Part shown: positions 10,751-22,759 of the stretch, one piece after another
How the letters are laid out: every line of letters starts with the position of its first letter
How positions within the stretch are numbered: the first letter of the stretch is position 1
Assembly (NCBI RefSeq): GCF_902635505.1
Contig: NC_045426.1
Span: 332,000,374-332,064,373, forward strand
Direction of reading: 5' to 3'
DNA: 64,000 nt
Source: Sarcophilus harrisii
Taxonomy: Eukaryota > Chordata > Mammalia > Dasyuromorphia > Dasyuridae
Notes under the pieces: model-generated
Databases searched by the model: none
Told to the model about the DNA's origin: nothing
The model's input: the letters and a program-made list of their open reading frames with translations, nothing else
Position numbers and translations under genes: made by a program

Positions 10751-13700
10751 ACAGAAATTTGGATATGAATTGGCCAAGATGTCCCAAACTAGCCAGAATG
10801 TTCAATATAACAGACTTTTGGAGAAAACTGAATGGGAACAGAAAACAATGTATCTTTTTCGAGCAACACATAATAGGCTACATAGTAGGGCATAAAAACC
10901 CTCAAAATCAACTGTTAAAAGGCAGAACTATTAAATGTATTCTTCTCAGATCATACTGCAACAACAATTACATTCAACATGTTTGTGGCAGCCCTTTTTG
11001 TAGTGGCTAGAAACTGGAAACTGAATGGATGCCCATCAGTTGGAGAATGGCTGAATAAATTATGGTATATGAATATTATGGAATATTATTGTTCTGTTAG
11101 AAATGACCAACAGGATGATTTCAGAAAGGCCTGGAGAGACTTACACGAACTGATGCTGAGTGAAACAAGCAGGGCCAAGAGATCATTATATACTTCAGCA
11201 ACAATACTAGATGATGACCAGTTCTGATGGACCTGGCCATCCTCAGCAACGAGATTAACCAAATCATTTCCAATGGAGCAGTAATTAACTGAACCAGCTA
11301 TGCCCAGCGAAAGAACTCTGGGAGATGACTAAAAACCATTACATTGAATTCCCAATACCTATATTTTTGCCCACCTGCATTTTTTTATTTCCTTCATAAG
11401 CTAATTGTACAATATTTCAGAGTCTGATTCTTTTTGTACAGCAAAATAACGGTTTGGTCATGCATACTTATTGTGTATCTAATTTATATTTTAATATATT
11501 TAACATCTAGTGGTCATCCTGCCATCTGGGGAAGGGGGTGGGGTGTAAGAGGGGAAAAATTGGAACAAGAGGTTTGGCAATTGTCAATGCTGTAAAGTTA
11601 CCCATACATATAACCTGTAAATAAAAGGCTATTAAATAAAATTTTTAAAAAATTACATTCAACAAAGGGCAATGGAAGACAGATTAAAATTAATTGGAAA
11701 TAAAAAAAATTAAATTAAATTAAATTAATTGGAAACTATATAATCTAATCCTAAAGAATAAATGGGCCAGAACAAATCAAAGGAACAATCAATAATTTCA
11801 TTAAAGAGAATGATAGCAATAAGACAAGATACCAAAATTTATGGAATGCAGCCAAAGCAGTACTTCAGGGGAAATTTGTTGTTCTAAATTCTTACATCCA
11901 TAAAATGGAAAAAGAAAAATCTATAAATTAGGCATTCAACTAAAAAAGCTTGAAAAGGAACAAATTTAAATTCCCGAATGAGCAGCAAATTGAAAATCTA
12001 GAAAATAAAAAGTGAGAGTTAACAAGATTGAAAGCAAAAAAACCCAAAAACTATTGAGTTAAAAAATAAAGAAGGGTCAAATGGGTTCATGAGTGAATTT
12101 TATCAAACATTTAAAGAACAATTAATTCTCATTACAGGATATAGAATTATAGAATATAGAATTTATACAAATTATTGGGAAAATAGGTGAAAAAGAAGCC
12201 CTACCAAATTCCTTTTATGACACAGATATAGTGCTGATACCTAAATCAGGAAGAGATAAAACAGAGAAATAAAATTATAGGATAATTTCCCTAACTAATA
12301 TTGATGCAGAATATTTGAACAAACTACTAACAAGGAAATATCACAAGGATTATACATTATGGCCAGGTTGGATTTATAATAGGAATTTATATTTAGCAAT
12401 AAGAGAAAAAAAGAAATTGAAGGAATTGGAATAAATAATGGGGGAGAAGTACCACTATTTGCAGATATATGATAATAACTTAGAGAAATGTAAAATATCA
12501 ACTTAAAAACATATTTGAAATAATTAACATCTTTAGCAAAGTTGTATAACCCACATAAATCATCAGCATTTCTTTATGTGATCAACAAACCCAGCAACAA
12601 GGGATAGAAAGAGAAATTCCATTTAAAATAATGGCAAATAATATAAAATAGTTGAGAGTCTACCTGTCAAAACAAATTTAACAACTTTATGAACACAATT
12701 ACAAAACACTTCACACAAACAAAGTCAGACCTAAACAATTGGGAAAATATCAATTGCTTAAGGAGAGGATGGACCAAAATTTTAAAAACGACAAGACTCC
12801 CTAAAATAAGATACTTATTGAGTGCCATACTAATCAAACTACTAAAAACTATTTGATAGAGCTAGGAAAAATAACAATAAAATTGATCCGGAAAAACAAA
12901 AAGTCAAGAACATCAAGGAAATTAATGCAAAAAGAAATACAAATGAAGATGGCTTAGCAATATCAGATCTCACACTATATATTATAAAGGAGTAATGATC
13001 AAAACTCTCTGGTACTGGCTAAGAAATAGTGTAATAATGCAATGGATCAGTACAATAGATTAGGTATGCAAGACACAGTAGTCAGTGACCAAGTAACCTA
13101 ATGTTTGGTAAACCAAAGACCCAGCTTTTGGAATAAAAATTCTCTATTTGAAAAAAACTTCTGGGAAAACTGGAATACAATAGGATACAAAGTAGGTGTA
13201 GATTTCACATCATATATCAAGATAAATTCAAAATGGCTGTATGTTTTAGACATAAAGGGTGACATCATAAGCAAAGCAGAAGAGCAAAGAAATAGTCTAC
13301 CTGCCAGAACTTATGGGAAAGGGGAAAATACTCATACTCACACAAGAGATAGCATTACAAAATGCAAAATGGTTAATTTTGATTATATTAAATTAAAAGG
13401 CTTTTGTTCAAACAAAAAAAATGTAACCAAGATTAGAAGGCAAGCAGAAAGCTAAGAAACATTCTTGATATTATATATCTGTGATAAAGGCTTCATTTTT
13501 CAAATAGAGGACTGACTCAAATTTATAAAAATACAAGTTATTCCCCAATTGTTGAATGTTCAAGGGGTATGAGTAGGCAGTTTTCATATGAAGAAATCAA
13601 TGCACCTATAGGAATATGAAGTTCTCTAAATAAGTTTTGATTAAAGAAATGAATATTCAAACAACTCTAGGATTCTACCTTACACCTACCAGATTAGCCA

Positions 13701-14545
13701 GTATGACAAAAAAGGAAAGTGACATATGTTGAAGAGGTTGTGGCAAAATTGGGACACTAATGTATTGTTGGTAAAGTTGTGAACTGATGCAACCATTCTG
13801 TAGAGCAATTTGGAACTATGCTCAATGGACAATCAAATTGTTCATGTCTTTTGACCCAATGATACTGGATCTGAATCCCAAAGAGATCATATGAAAGGAA
13901 AAAAGACCTATATGTGCCAAATATTTATAATAGTCCATTTTGTGGTGACTAAATATTAGAAATTGAGGTAATGTCCGTCAATTGGATAATGGCTGAACAA
14001 GCTGTGTTATGTGAATATAATGGAATAGTATTGTGCAACAAGAAATGATGACAAGTGGATTTCAGAAAAACCTGGAAAAACTTATAGGAACTGATACAGA
14101 GTAAAATGATAAGAACCAGAAAAACACTATACAAAGTATCAACAACACTGTGTGGTGATCAACTGCAACTGACCCAGTTCTTCTCAATACCACAATGATC
14201 CAAGCCAAGTGCAAAGGATTCACTAAGGAAAATATTATCCATAATCAAATAAAGGACTGATGGACTCAGAATACAGAACAAAGTAATTTTCCTCACTTAA
14301 CTTTAAACTTCCTTACATTATTTTTTCCTTTTGATCTGTTTCTTCTTTCACAACTATGATTAATATGGAAATGTTTTACATGATAGCACATGTATAAATT
14401 ATATCAAGCTGTCTGCCATCTTCAGAAGAGGGAAGAGTAGAGGGGGAGAGAGGGAGAAAAATTTGGAACTCAAAATCTTGTAAAAATGAATGCCAAAATT
14501 TTTCTTGACATATACCGGGAAAGAAAAATAAAATACTATTTTTAA
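10750..14545 (+). mobile_element. Older marsupial L1 LINE: ORF2 part to 3' end
   Basis: The + strand reads as decayed L1 ORF2. Part of the endonuclease lies near 10790-10965, with the linker near 11690-12060. Reverse transcriptase remnants cover about 12100-13000. The C-terminal region runs from 13105 to about 14150, with a recognisable 'WNTIGYKVGVDFTSYIKINSKW'-type stretch at residues 22-43 of the 13105-13455 frame and a CPS.DW-like end. The 3' UTR ends in GAGGGAGAAAAATTTGGAAC and an AATAAAATACTATTTT tail near 14525-14545. Many frame breaks show it is dead. A younger L1 is nested at 10980-11650. Confidence 0.75.
10966..11664 (+). mobile_element. Young 5'-truncated L1 nested in the older L1, with 14-bp TSD
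   Basis: The body at 10980-11650 starts within the ORF2 C-terminus; the frame reads MFVAALFVVARNWKLNGCPS, close to the L1 'ARMFIAALFTIAKTW' region. It continues through GCCCAGCGAAAGAACTCTGG and the L1 3' UTR to an A-rich end (AATAAAAGGCTATTAAATAA). It is flanked by perfect direct repeats AATTACATTCAACA at 10966-10979 and 11651-11664. The flanking L1 ORF2 reads continuously when the insert is skipped. This is a textbook target-primed insertion. Confidence 0.85.
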
Positions 14546-14724
14546 GAAGCAAATTATGAATTTTCTCTGCAAAAGTCACAATAAATATGAATCATATCTC
14601 TGATTCAATACCTCCAGGCATAGAAAAAGCATTATCATATGAAGCAACTAGTTCCATTTTTGAACAGTTCTTTTTTATGTATTTATTTAAAATGTAAATT
14701 AAAAATTAAAAAAGGAAAGAAAAA

Positions 14725-14884
14725 CATGTCATGTGCATATCAAAACATGAGAAGATTCAAAATACAAAACAATTAATTTCCATTTCAAGAAAGTTGTTTA
14801 TCTTGTTTCCATTGTATTCAGAACTGTCCATCTTTGGATATCATTCCTTGTAGGTTTTCTTTTGTTCCCTGATGTGAATTTTTT
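14725..14884 (+). repeat. Left arm of an 850-bp-spaced inverted repeat
   Basis: Its reverse complement matches 15738-15893. Shared words read on the complement are ATTCACATCAG, GGAACAAAAGAAAA, CTACAAGGAA, AAAGATGGACAGTTCTGAAT and TCTCATGTTTTGAT. The right arm lacks about 6 nt near the centre. Confidence 0.8.
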
Positions 14885-15737
14885 TTTCTTTATTTTTTTC
14901 CCTTTCCTCCTCCCTGCCTCCCTGAAACAGACTATAGTGAGGGGTGGATATATTTATAGATAGATAGATAAATAGACAGAAAGAAAAAAGATATCTAAAT
15001 CCACGTATCTAAATCCACCAACTTATCACTGCCTACACCACAGTGATATTTCAGGCTTATACAAAATTAATATGGCTGTCATATAGTATAGTTTCCCTAT
15101 TTTTCTCTTTTGATTGAATCTAATTTAACTTTGAATTTGTATGAGATCAATGATCACTACCCCTACCTTTTTTTCTATTATACTCCAAGTAATTATTATG
15201 TTTGTGTGTATCTCTTGTTTCCTGTCCCTGCTGACTCCTTTACTTTACTTCTGCCAATTACCTTGTCTTGCCATTACTTAACACTCACTTCCAAAGATCC
15301 CTTCCTTATCTTCTTCCTCCACTCTTTTCTCCCATCTTTTCCTTCCCTCTTTATCCCATTCTTATTAATCTACACACCTTATCCCATTTCCACTAATCTA
15401 CATTCCCTTTCATACCTCTCCTTATCCTACTCCCTTCTCTTCTTATTTCTTAATGAAATGGAAGACTTCTGTACCTTTCTGCATATAGATATAGATATAT
15501 AATTATTTCCTTTTTAACCCTTTTCCCAATGTGAGTAGGATTTCAGAACTACCAGTTCTCCTCTTCCATTTAATTCCGGTGTCAGTTCTTGTTCTTGCAT
15601 CTTATTTGTATAATCTAATTACTCTTTTTTTCCTACATGGTTTTGCTTTTTTAAGAATCACATCATCCTCAGCTCTACCCCTTTCATTCAAGATCTTCTT
15701 ATTAATTAAAATCTTGGATATATATATATAAAATGTG

Positions 15738-15893
15738 AAAAATTCACATCAGAGAACAAAAGAAAATCTACAAGGAAGCAAAGATGGACAGTTCTGAATA
15801 CAATGTATTGTATTTATTATAAACACTTTTGAAATAGAACTTAATTATTTTGTATTTGGAATTTTCTCATGTTTTGATGTGCACATAACATTT
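15738..15893 (-). repeat. Right arm of the inverted repeat
   Basis: It pairs with 14725-14884 in inverted orientation. A transcript across the region could fold into an imperfect stem of about 155 bp with an 850-nt loop. It is L1/HAL1-derived. Confidence 0.8.
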
Positions 15894-15910
15894 ACATTTC
15901 TACATATAAA

Positions 15911-16130
15911 TCATAAACAGTTTGTTCTTAATGAGTCCATGAAGTTAATCTTTGATTTTACCTGATATTTCTCTTGGATCTTACATATTAAAATTTCTAT
16001 TAAATTCAAGTCTTTTTGCAATAAATCTTGAAAGTCTCCCAATTCATGGAATGTCTTTTTTTCATTCAGGATTATATTTAATTTTGCTTTGTATGATATT
16101 TTTGGTTGTAACCCTAGATCTTTTCTCTTC
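15911..16130 (-). mobile_element. HAL1/L1 ORF1 3' part, antisense
   Basis: The antisense frame includes LQPKISYKAKLNIILNEKK and ELGDFQDLLQKDLNLIEIL. This resembles the C-terminal tail of HAL1/L1-type ORF1 proteins, where a K..YPAKL theme is usual. It probably belongs with the antisense ORF1-like sequence at 16860-17360, split by the LTR between them. Confidence 0.45.
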
Positions 16131-16138
16131 AATATATA

Positions 16139-16857
16139 GTGTTCCAATGAAGAAGGGACGCAAAACTCTAAAAATCCTTGAAGGAGAAAATTTCCTCCAA
16201 ACCTACCTCAGAGAGGGACCCTGCCTGAGAGGAAATAAGATTAACAGCTTCATCATTCTGTTATCTAGGTGGGATTGGTTCGGTCCTGAGCTAGAAGAAT
16301 TCCAACCCTATTAAATTAAAGAGATTCATTCAATTCTATTCAAATTCCAGCCCAAGCTGAAACTCAGCTTGTAGATACAAAGTACCAACTTGAAATAATT
16401 CCTTGCAGAGGTTCTAAACACGACATATCACACCATGCCATGCTATGCTTTGTCATGATATGCCATGTTTGCTATACCAAGAAAACCTCTGTCCACTGGA
16501 ATAATGTTCTCTTCCATTGTTACCCTCTCTTTACCTCACTTATTTCCCTAATGAGACTTTTTGCCTCACTGTTGGCATTTCTCTAAACTTCACTTCTCTG
16601 CCAGAACTCCTCCACTGAGGAATTCAGCCTTTCTATTCTTGCATAGTAAAGGCTGACTTCCCAATAACTATAATAAACTTTTTTTTAATCAGTCTAGCCT
16701 TTTTGGGTTTGTAAATTCCTTTACAGAGAATCTCTGTGCCAAAGAAGGGAGTTCCCCAAAACCCCCTACTCTTGTGCTGAATCCCAAGGGGGTGTAGGCA
16801 AGCCAAACCTCTCCAATTGGTTCCCTGGAACCCGAACCTGCCACTAGACCATATCAT
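16139..16857 (+). mobile_element. ERV-type solo LTR, about 0.7 kb (fossil)
   Basis: No gag, pol or env sequence is attached. The stretch has a poly(A)-signal region (ATAATAAACTTTTTTTTAATC near 16671), followed by a U5-like end rich in CCCCAAAACCCCC and ACCCGAACCTGCC near 16830. It splits what looks like a single antisense HAL1/L1 element and is absent from units 3 and 4. Both ends are approximate; I could not fix a target-site duplication. The family is not recognised. Confidence 0.45.
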
Positions 16858-16859
16858 TT

Positions 16860-17360
16860 CATTTCTTTTTCTTAGATTGTTCTTTTTTTGTTGTTTTTCC
16901 TCAATTTTCCTCATTTGATTTTTTAAATCTTTAAAGTTATTCTATAAATTTTGGGGGGCAGGTTATCATTTGATATGATTTGTTGGGGTAGGAGTGTTTT
17001 TTTAACTTCATCATCCTTCTCTGAAGATGAATCCCAGTTTTCCATATTGTAGCAATTTTCTATAGTTGGATTGTTTCTTTGCCTATTCATTTTGTACCAA
17101 ATTATTGCTATAATTATCTGTAGTCCTGGGATATGAGGAATCGGGCCTCTTATCTTGGGTCATCCTTCATTTTTCTCTTCTGGCCTGGAACCCAAAACCA
17201 AGAACAGATCATTCCAATAAGTGTCAGCAGCCAGCTTCCCACTGGTTCTGCATTCACCAGGTGTATGCTGGTTCCTTCTCACTCAGGATCATATATCCAT
17301 GTCAGAAATGGATCTGACACTCCTTATCAGCAGTGGTTCCCTTAATCTTCCTTGACTTCT
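16860..17360 (-). mobile_element. Antisense L1/HAL1-like 5' part flanking OR unit 2
   Basis: The antisense strand encodes a hydrophilic stretch near 16860-16930 (MRKIEEKQQKKNNLRKRNE), and upstream an untranslated-looking segment. It is homologous to 39030-39490 and 55735-56205 (where an antisense frame reads NWDSSSEKDNEVLKTSPNPN). It looks like the beginning of an L1/HAL1 ORF1 unit. It is part of the shared block of units 2-4 and absent from unit 1. Confidence 0.4.
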
Positions 17361-19894
17361 TTGACATAATTAAGGACAAGTTTTCTATAGGATAGAAGAG
17401 GAGTGAACATATTTTCAGAGACAAAAGAACCAGTTGAAATGGTGAGATAGAAAATTCATTATAATATTTGATGGAGCAAAAACTAGAGAGAGTTTTGATT
17501 TTTAAAAGAACATAGAAAGGTTAAAATTAGAAGCTTAATGAGCTTAGTATAATCAAATGATTAGGATATTATTCCTAAACCTCTAAAAGTTGTTAAGTCC
17601 CACACAATTCCTCCATACAACTTTAAATTACTTCAGGGATTACATAGTCCCTAAGAACATTGAAGAGAAAGCTGGAGGAGGGACAAATTGGTATATACAT
17701 CTAATAGTTGAGCCTTTGAAACTTTTCGAGGCTGCAGGCTATAGCAGGCATGGAAGAAAGAACTAGAAAAAGAGGATTCCTTTCCACACAAGTTAATATA
17801 ATCACTAAAGAGTAAAAGTTGGAAAACTCTCAACTCTGGGAAGATTTTTTTTTCTACTCAATTGTAGGAATGTAACCATTTTTCTGACAGTATGTTATAT
17901 GAAAAATAATAGAAGTAAAGTTGGTGTGGGAAATTTAGTTTTTGTAGAATCAATTGCAGCTAATTTGATATATAATCACATAAAAGTCTAGGAAAAGCTA
18001 CATGCAGAATATGTGTCTATATGCTTAATGATGCTAAAAGATACTAAGGCATTTCTTAAATGTACAAAGTGGCTTTTTATTTGTTCACAAAACTGAGAAA
18101 ACAACAGCTAAAGAACTTGATATAATGGAGGAGAAGATGAAGATACTGCTAAGCTAAAAGGTAAGCATGGGCATTGCCGTAGAAAGGGTCCTGTTCAGAG
18201 ATGAAAGTGTTAGTACAAACTAGGAATAGAAATTGAATTAGGATAAAAATATTTATAAGAATGGAAATGGAAGGCAGGTTGCACCATATAAAAAAATCTT
18301 AATATGAAAGCCATCTAAACTCCAAGCAAAGAAACTGCAAAGAAAACTGAGGAGGAATGAAGATTTTTTTCTGAATCTAAAACAACCTAGTACTTTAAAA
18401 TCTGTTGACTCTCTCACTCATGAATGATTATAACAGCAAATCACTCTTTATTCAGTTACATCATTAGTATTGACTAAACCTTAACTTCTCTCTGAGGCTC
18501 AGTTCTAGCCAATTAAACAAGTTGTTTAAACAAGATATGTCTAAGATTCCTTGTCCTGAAGCTTTAAATTATGATTTCTAAGGTTCTTTCCAGCTCTGGC
18601 ATTCTATAGACTAATCACATTTTAATTTCACCATTCTATATTCTGTTTAACATTTTATGTTCTGTTTTGGGGAGGTTCCCTCCACATCTAATATTTAATT
18701 TCCTTTCAGGTTTTTCATTTCATATTCTATATTCTTATGTTCTATCCAATCCTTTATTTTGAACTGTTAAGTTACTGCATTCTAAATAGCATTCAGTGAA
18801 ATATAGTCTATGGCTTCTACTGGTTCTAACATTTTCTCATTCTATGGTTCAGTTACTTAATGGAAGAATATAATATCTAAATCAGAGGCTACAAAAATAT
18901 CTCAGAGAAAAAAGTTACTCTCTTTAGTTCTTGCTTCTCAAGTATGCTTAAGGAAATGGTCTAGTATCAGAAAAAAATAGAAAATTTGTAAAGAAAAGAC
19001 TTGGTGAGATAAGAGTAATGATCTTAGTAATAGATAGTGTTAGTATCATGATTGAAAGTTTGACGTGAACCAGCATATGTTATTTCATGTGATCCTCACA
19101 GTGATCTGAACAAGTACTATCTTTGACCATTTTACAGAAGAGTATAAGATTGTAAATTGTCCTATCATCTATGAAAATAGAGAAAATATATTATAATACA
19201 TCTATAGAGGAACTGCTCAAAATTAGTGGTGTTAGTTTTTCATTTGGTTTTGGTTTTGGAAGGGTTAGGGTTGACAGATTTAATTGAGATAGATCAGAAA
19301 TATACTAAATGACATAAAGGTATAGAAATTAGACATATCTTAAACATGCATCCAATCAAGAAACATGGATAAGACATGTATGATTAAGACCAGGAAGTAT
19401 TTTTTGCAAGTAATAATTGTAAGTTGGGGGGGGGTAAAGGAGAAAGAAACAAATAGTTGGCTGAGAGGTTAACAAAGCCATACAATAGTTTCCTATGTTG
19501 TACAGGAGACCTATTCATATTTGTAGGTGATAAAGATCCAGTGAAAATGAAAAGAGGTAAATAAGTTGGGACTCATTGAGAATGAACAAGAAATTGGAAA
19601 GGATAGGGGAAGGTGGTATCAACAGCACAGGCAGAAAGCCTATCAAAGAATTCTGAAGTAACACTTATTCCAATAAAAGATTGAAGAAAATTGAAGAAAA
19701 AATTGTGATATAAAGACATAGATAGTATATGAAGGCACTTCATTTTTCTAAATTATATTTACTCACATGTAAAATAATTACACCACCAATCTAAGCCTCC
19801 ATCAAAGTGTTTTTTAACTGATGAAGTAAGATTAAAATATTAAAGCATTTTATACAAAACAGACTATACTTTTCCTGCTGTAATTCAATAATAT

Positions 19895-19955
19895 ACTATA
19901 TACCATATACTATGTACTATATACTATACTATACTATACTATACTATACTATATT
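19895..19955. repeat. (TATAC)n minisatellite-like run
   Basis: ACTAT/TATAC pentamers repeat for about 60 bp, starting imperfect and ending with seven clean copies. Units 3 and 4 have no such run at the matching position (near 42080 and 58840). Confidence 0.9.
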
Positions 19956-20469
19956 ATAAAGTTTCTCCAATTACAATTTCAAGGGTTTTTTTTCCTTCAT
20001 TCCCAAGTTCAACTCCTCTTCCTTTGGTATTAATACCATTTCCTCAACCTTTTTTTTTATTCATCTTCAGTATCACCCCTTATCCTATTGTTTTATCTCA
20101 ATGCATTATCAAACTTTTTAAAAGCAGAGTCTTAAAAATGTGTCTATACTTCTTAAAAGCTATTCATTCCTAGAAACTTAATAATCTGGCTTCTTTCCCC
20201 ACGATTTTACTACAATTACATTATCTAAACAAGAAGATTTTATGTGGAATCCACAGATCCCTAGAGAATTCCTGGATCAATTTAAGAAATGGGATTTTTT
20301 AATATTTTGAAAACTGTATATCAATACAATTGGTTTCCTTTGTAATCCAATGTGTCTTAATTTATTCATTTAAAAACATTATTCAGAGAAGTAGTCCATT
20401 TGTTGTTATTGTTCAGTAGTTTTCAGTCATGTCTGACTATTCATGACATCATTTGGAAGTAATTTTTTA

Positions 20470-20769
20470 TTTAAAATTCTTCTCTATCCATCACACATTA
20501 GTTGCTGAGTACTTTCAATTTGAATTTATATTATCTCTTTCATCCAGCCAGCCTTTTTCTATATCACCACCATTTTGATTCTCACCATTTTTGCCTTAAA
20601 CTATTGCAATACTCTCTTAATTTGCTCTTGGCTCTCATCTCAATATGCTGTCAAAGAAAGAGGTGCCATTTTCTTTTTCCCAAGACTAACTGCTTTCCCT
20701 GTGCTCTTGATTTCATCCTTATTCCCAGTGGAGCTCCATTCCTTTAGTCATTCCCTGATTCTATTCTCC

Positions 20770-20820
<51 letters not shown>

Positions 20821-21620
20821 AAAGATGCATCAAAAAACCATTTTTCTTACTGTGTTGCTTTAATTCTATAAGTTCTCAAAGGATAAATCTTTGGTTATTG
20901 CCTACAAAATAAAGTTTTATCTCTTTCTGATTGGCATGAAACATCCTCCACAATATCATTTTAAATTACCTAATCAACATTATCTCACTCATATCTTCCC
21001 CATATTCTTCATTCCTGTTAATGTGGAATACTTACTATCTTCTGTTTTTATCCAGTCCTGCATTTATTTACTCCATACCACACATGTGGAATAGTTTGTT
21101 CCTATTTATTTCTGCCAGTCAAAATTTTTCCCTTCCAGGAGCGATTCTGCTATAACTTTATCCAAGAATTCATCTTTACCTTCCTCTTTTCAACCTCCAA
21201 ACTCAAAGTGATCATTTCTTCCTCAAATTTCTCTCACTAATTTCTCAGAGTGACTACTTAGCAGTTATTATTGTAGAAAACTATAGGTTTTTAACCAGAG
21301 GTTTTTGAAAATTTTTCAATATTTTCATAATTATTTTAAGATAGTATCCTTTGAAATCCAAAGCATTTTGTTATATACAGTTAAAAACATTCTTCAAAGA
21401 ATGTTCATATACTTCACCAGAATGTATAATGATACAAGAAAGGCATTAGGGACACCTGTGTTATATTGTGGTTATTTGCATGTACATCTTATCATTATCA
21501 CAACCACCAAACAAATTAGATTATAAATTATTCCAAGACAAAATATGTCTTCTTTCATTTTTATATCCCTAGAATCAAATCATGATCTTACTAATAATAG
21601 GCTTTCAAAAAGAGTTTGCC
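20470..21620 (+). repeat. LINE L2 3' remnant in unit 2
   Basis: This is the counterpart of 4960-6110, with the same word order: CTATTGCAATACTCTCTTAA near 20602, then GCATGAAACATCCTCCACAAT, then an ATTAGATTATAAATTATTCC end near 21518. It is interrupted by the same unclassified interspersed repeat near 21270-21450. Confidence 0.55.
20771..20818. repeat. (AT)n microsatellite
   Basis: A 48-bp AT run is read directly. Units 3 and 4 carry shorter versions at the same place. Confidence 0.95.
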
Positions 21621-22579
21621 AAATTAGGTTAAAAACAGAATCACAGATTATAGTCATCTACAATGAAGCAATGTCTTAGGACACCAAAAGGAGCATGAAG
21701 TCACAGAATCAGAAGATATGGAGGAATGTCTAAATCAAGCAAATATACAATTATTTTGAGCTTATGTTAACAATGACAAATAATAAATTACAATGATGTA
21801 GAATATTTTATCTTTTATTTTGTTTCAACTTGCTGAAGTAAGATATGGATATTTTTGATTATGGATATATTTGATTCCATTCTCTTATTGATATATTCTA
21901 TAATTGCCTATGCTATGTTTTTTGTATTTCAGTTCACTTCAGAAATTTACACATTTAAAAGATCAGTCTTCCCAGTTAAGCTAAATTTAAAGTTTAATTT
22001 TCTTTTTCAAACATTAATTTCAAAGACACTTTCTATTTTTAAGTTTAAGAGTTTTGTTTCCCTATGTCACTTTTAATCGAAGGAAATCTCTTATCACTAC
22101 ACCACTGACTCTTCTTGGACCATTAGTGGTAATAAATTATTTCTTAGGTTCAGAAGCCTAACTTTTCTGTAAATCACTCCATGTCAAGGAAGTGTATTGT
22201 CTATGTCCCAATAAAAACTGTCTCAATCAACCTTTCCTGATAGCAGAAAAGAAAGAATGGTTGTTGTGAGCCCCAAATGTCTGACTAATCATATTGCTTT
22301 GCTGACTATGATGATTCTAGTTTTGTAATAATAGTGTTTTCTATCTGTGACGCATCCTATTTTTTGTTCTTTGCTTTCCAGAAAAAAACATAAAAAGGCA
22401 AGATCACCTTACCTCATGGTCTTTTAGCTTACTGAGAAGCCGAGACACTTCGTTTATTGGGAATTGCTAGCTTTGCCAAAAAATCAATTATGCTTGGAAC
22501 TTTTTGCCTTACTCTACCTTATTTTCAATTTTGACATTGCAGACAATTTTTTATTTTCTTTTTGGTTGTTCATTTTGCT

Positions 22580-22597
22580 TGTGTGTGTGTGTGTGTT
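22580..22597. repeat. (TG)n microsatellite upstream of OR2
   Basis: A short TG run is read directly. It is absent at the matching positions upstream of OR1, OR3 and OR4. Confidence 0.9.
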
Positions 22598-22759
22598 ATA
22601 GCTTTAATTTGCCAATAAAAATAAAAATAAAATAAAATATTAGAGTGAATAAAAGAGGAAAAGTTGAAAAAATATACAAATATAAATGACCATTACTTTT
22701 AGCAATTTATATGAACTATCTCTTTCCTTAAATTCTTTAAGTGATCCAAATGCAATAAC

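Larger units (their letters stand above)
14590..15900 (-). mobile_element. L1/HAL1 3' region, antisense, containing an inverted repeat
   Basis: A pyrimidine-rich + strand with the AAGCAGGCTATAGTTAAGC-type segment (near 14930; compare 28650) matches the antisense 3' end seen at 28440-28700. Two oppositely oriented copies of one about 160-bp segment form its outer parts (14725-14884 and 15738-15893). The 130-codon + frame at 15110-15502 is low-complexity S/L/F-rich translation of this repeat and not a gene. Confidence 0.5.

Noticed and set aside
15110-15502. A 130-codon + frame
   Set aside because: It is low-complexity Ser/Leu/Phe/Pro-rich translation of a pyrimidine-rich antisense LINE 3' region.
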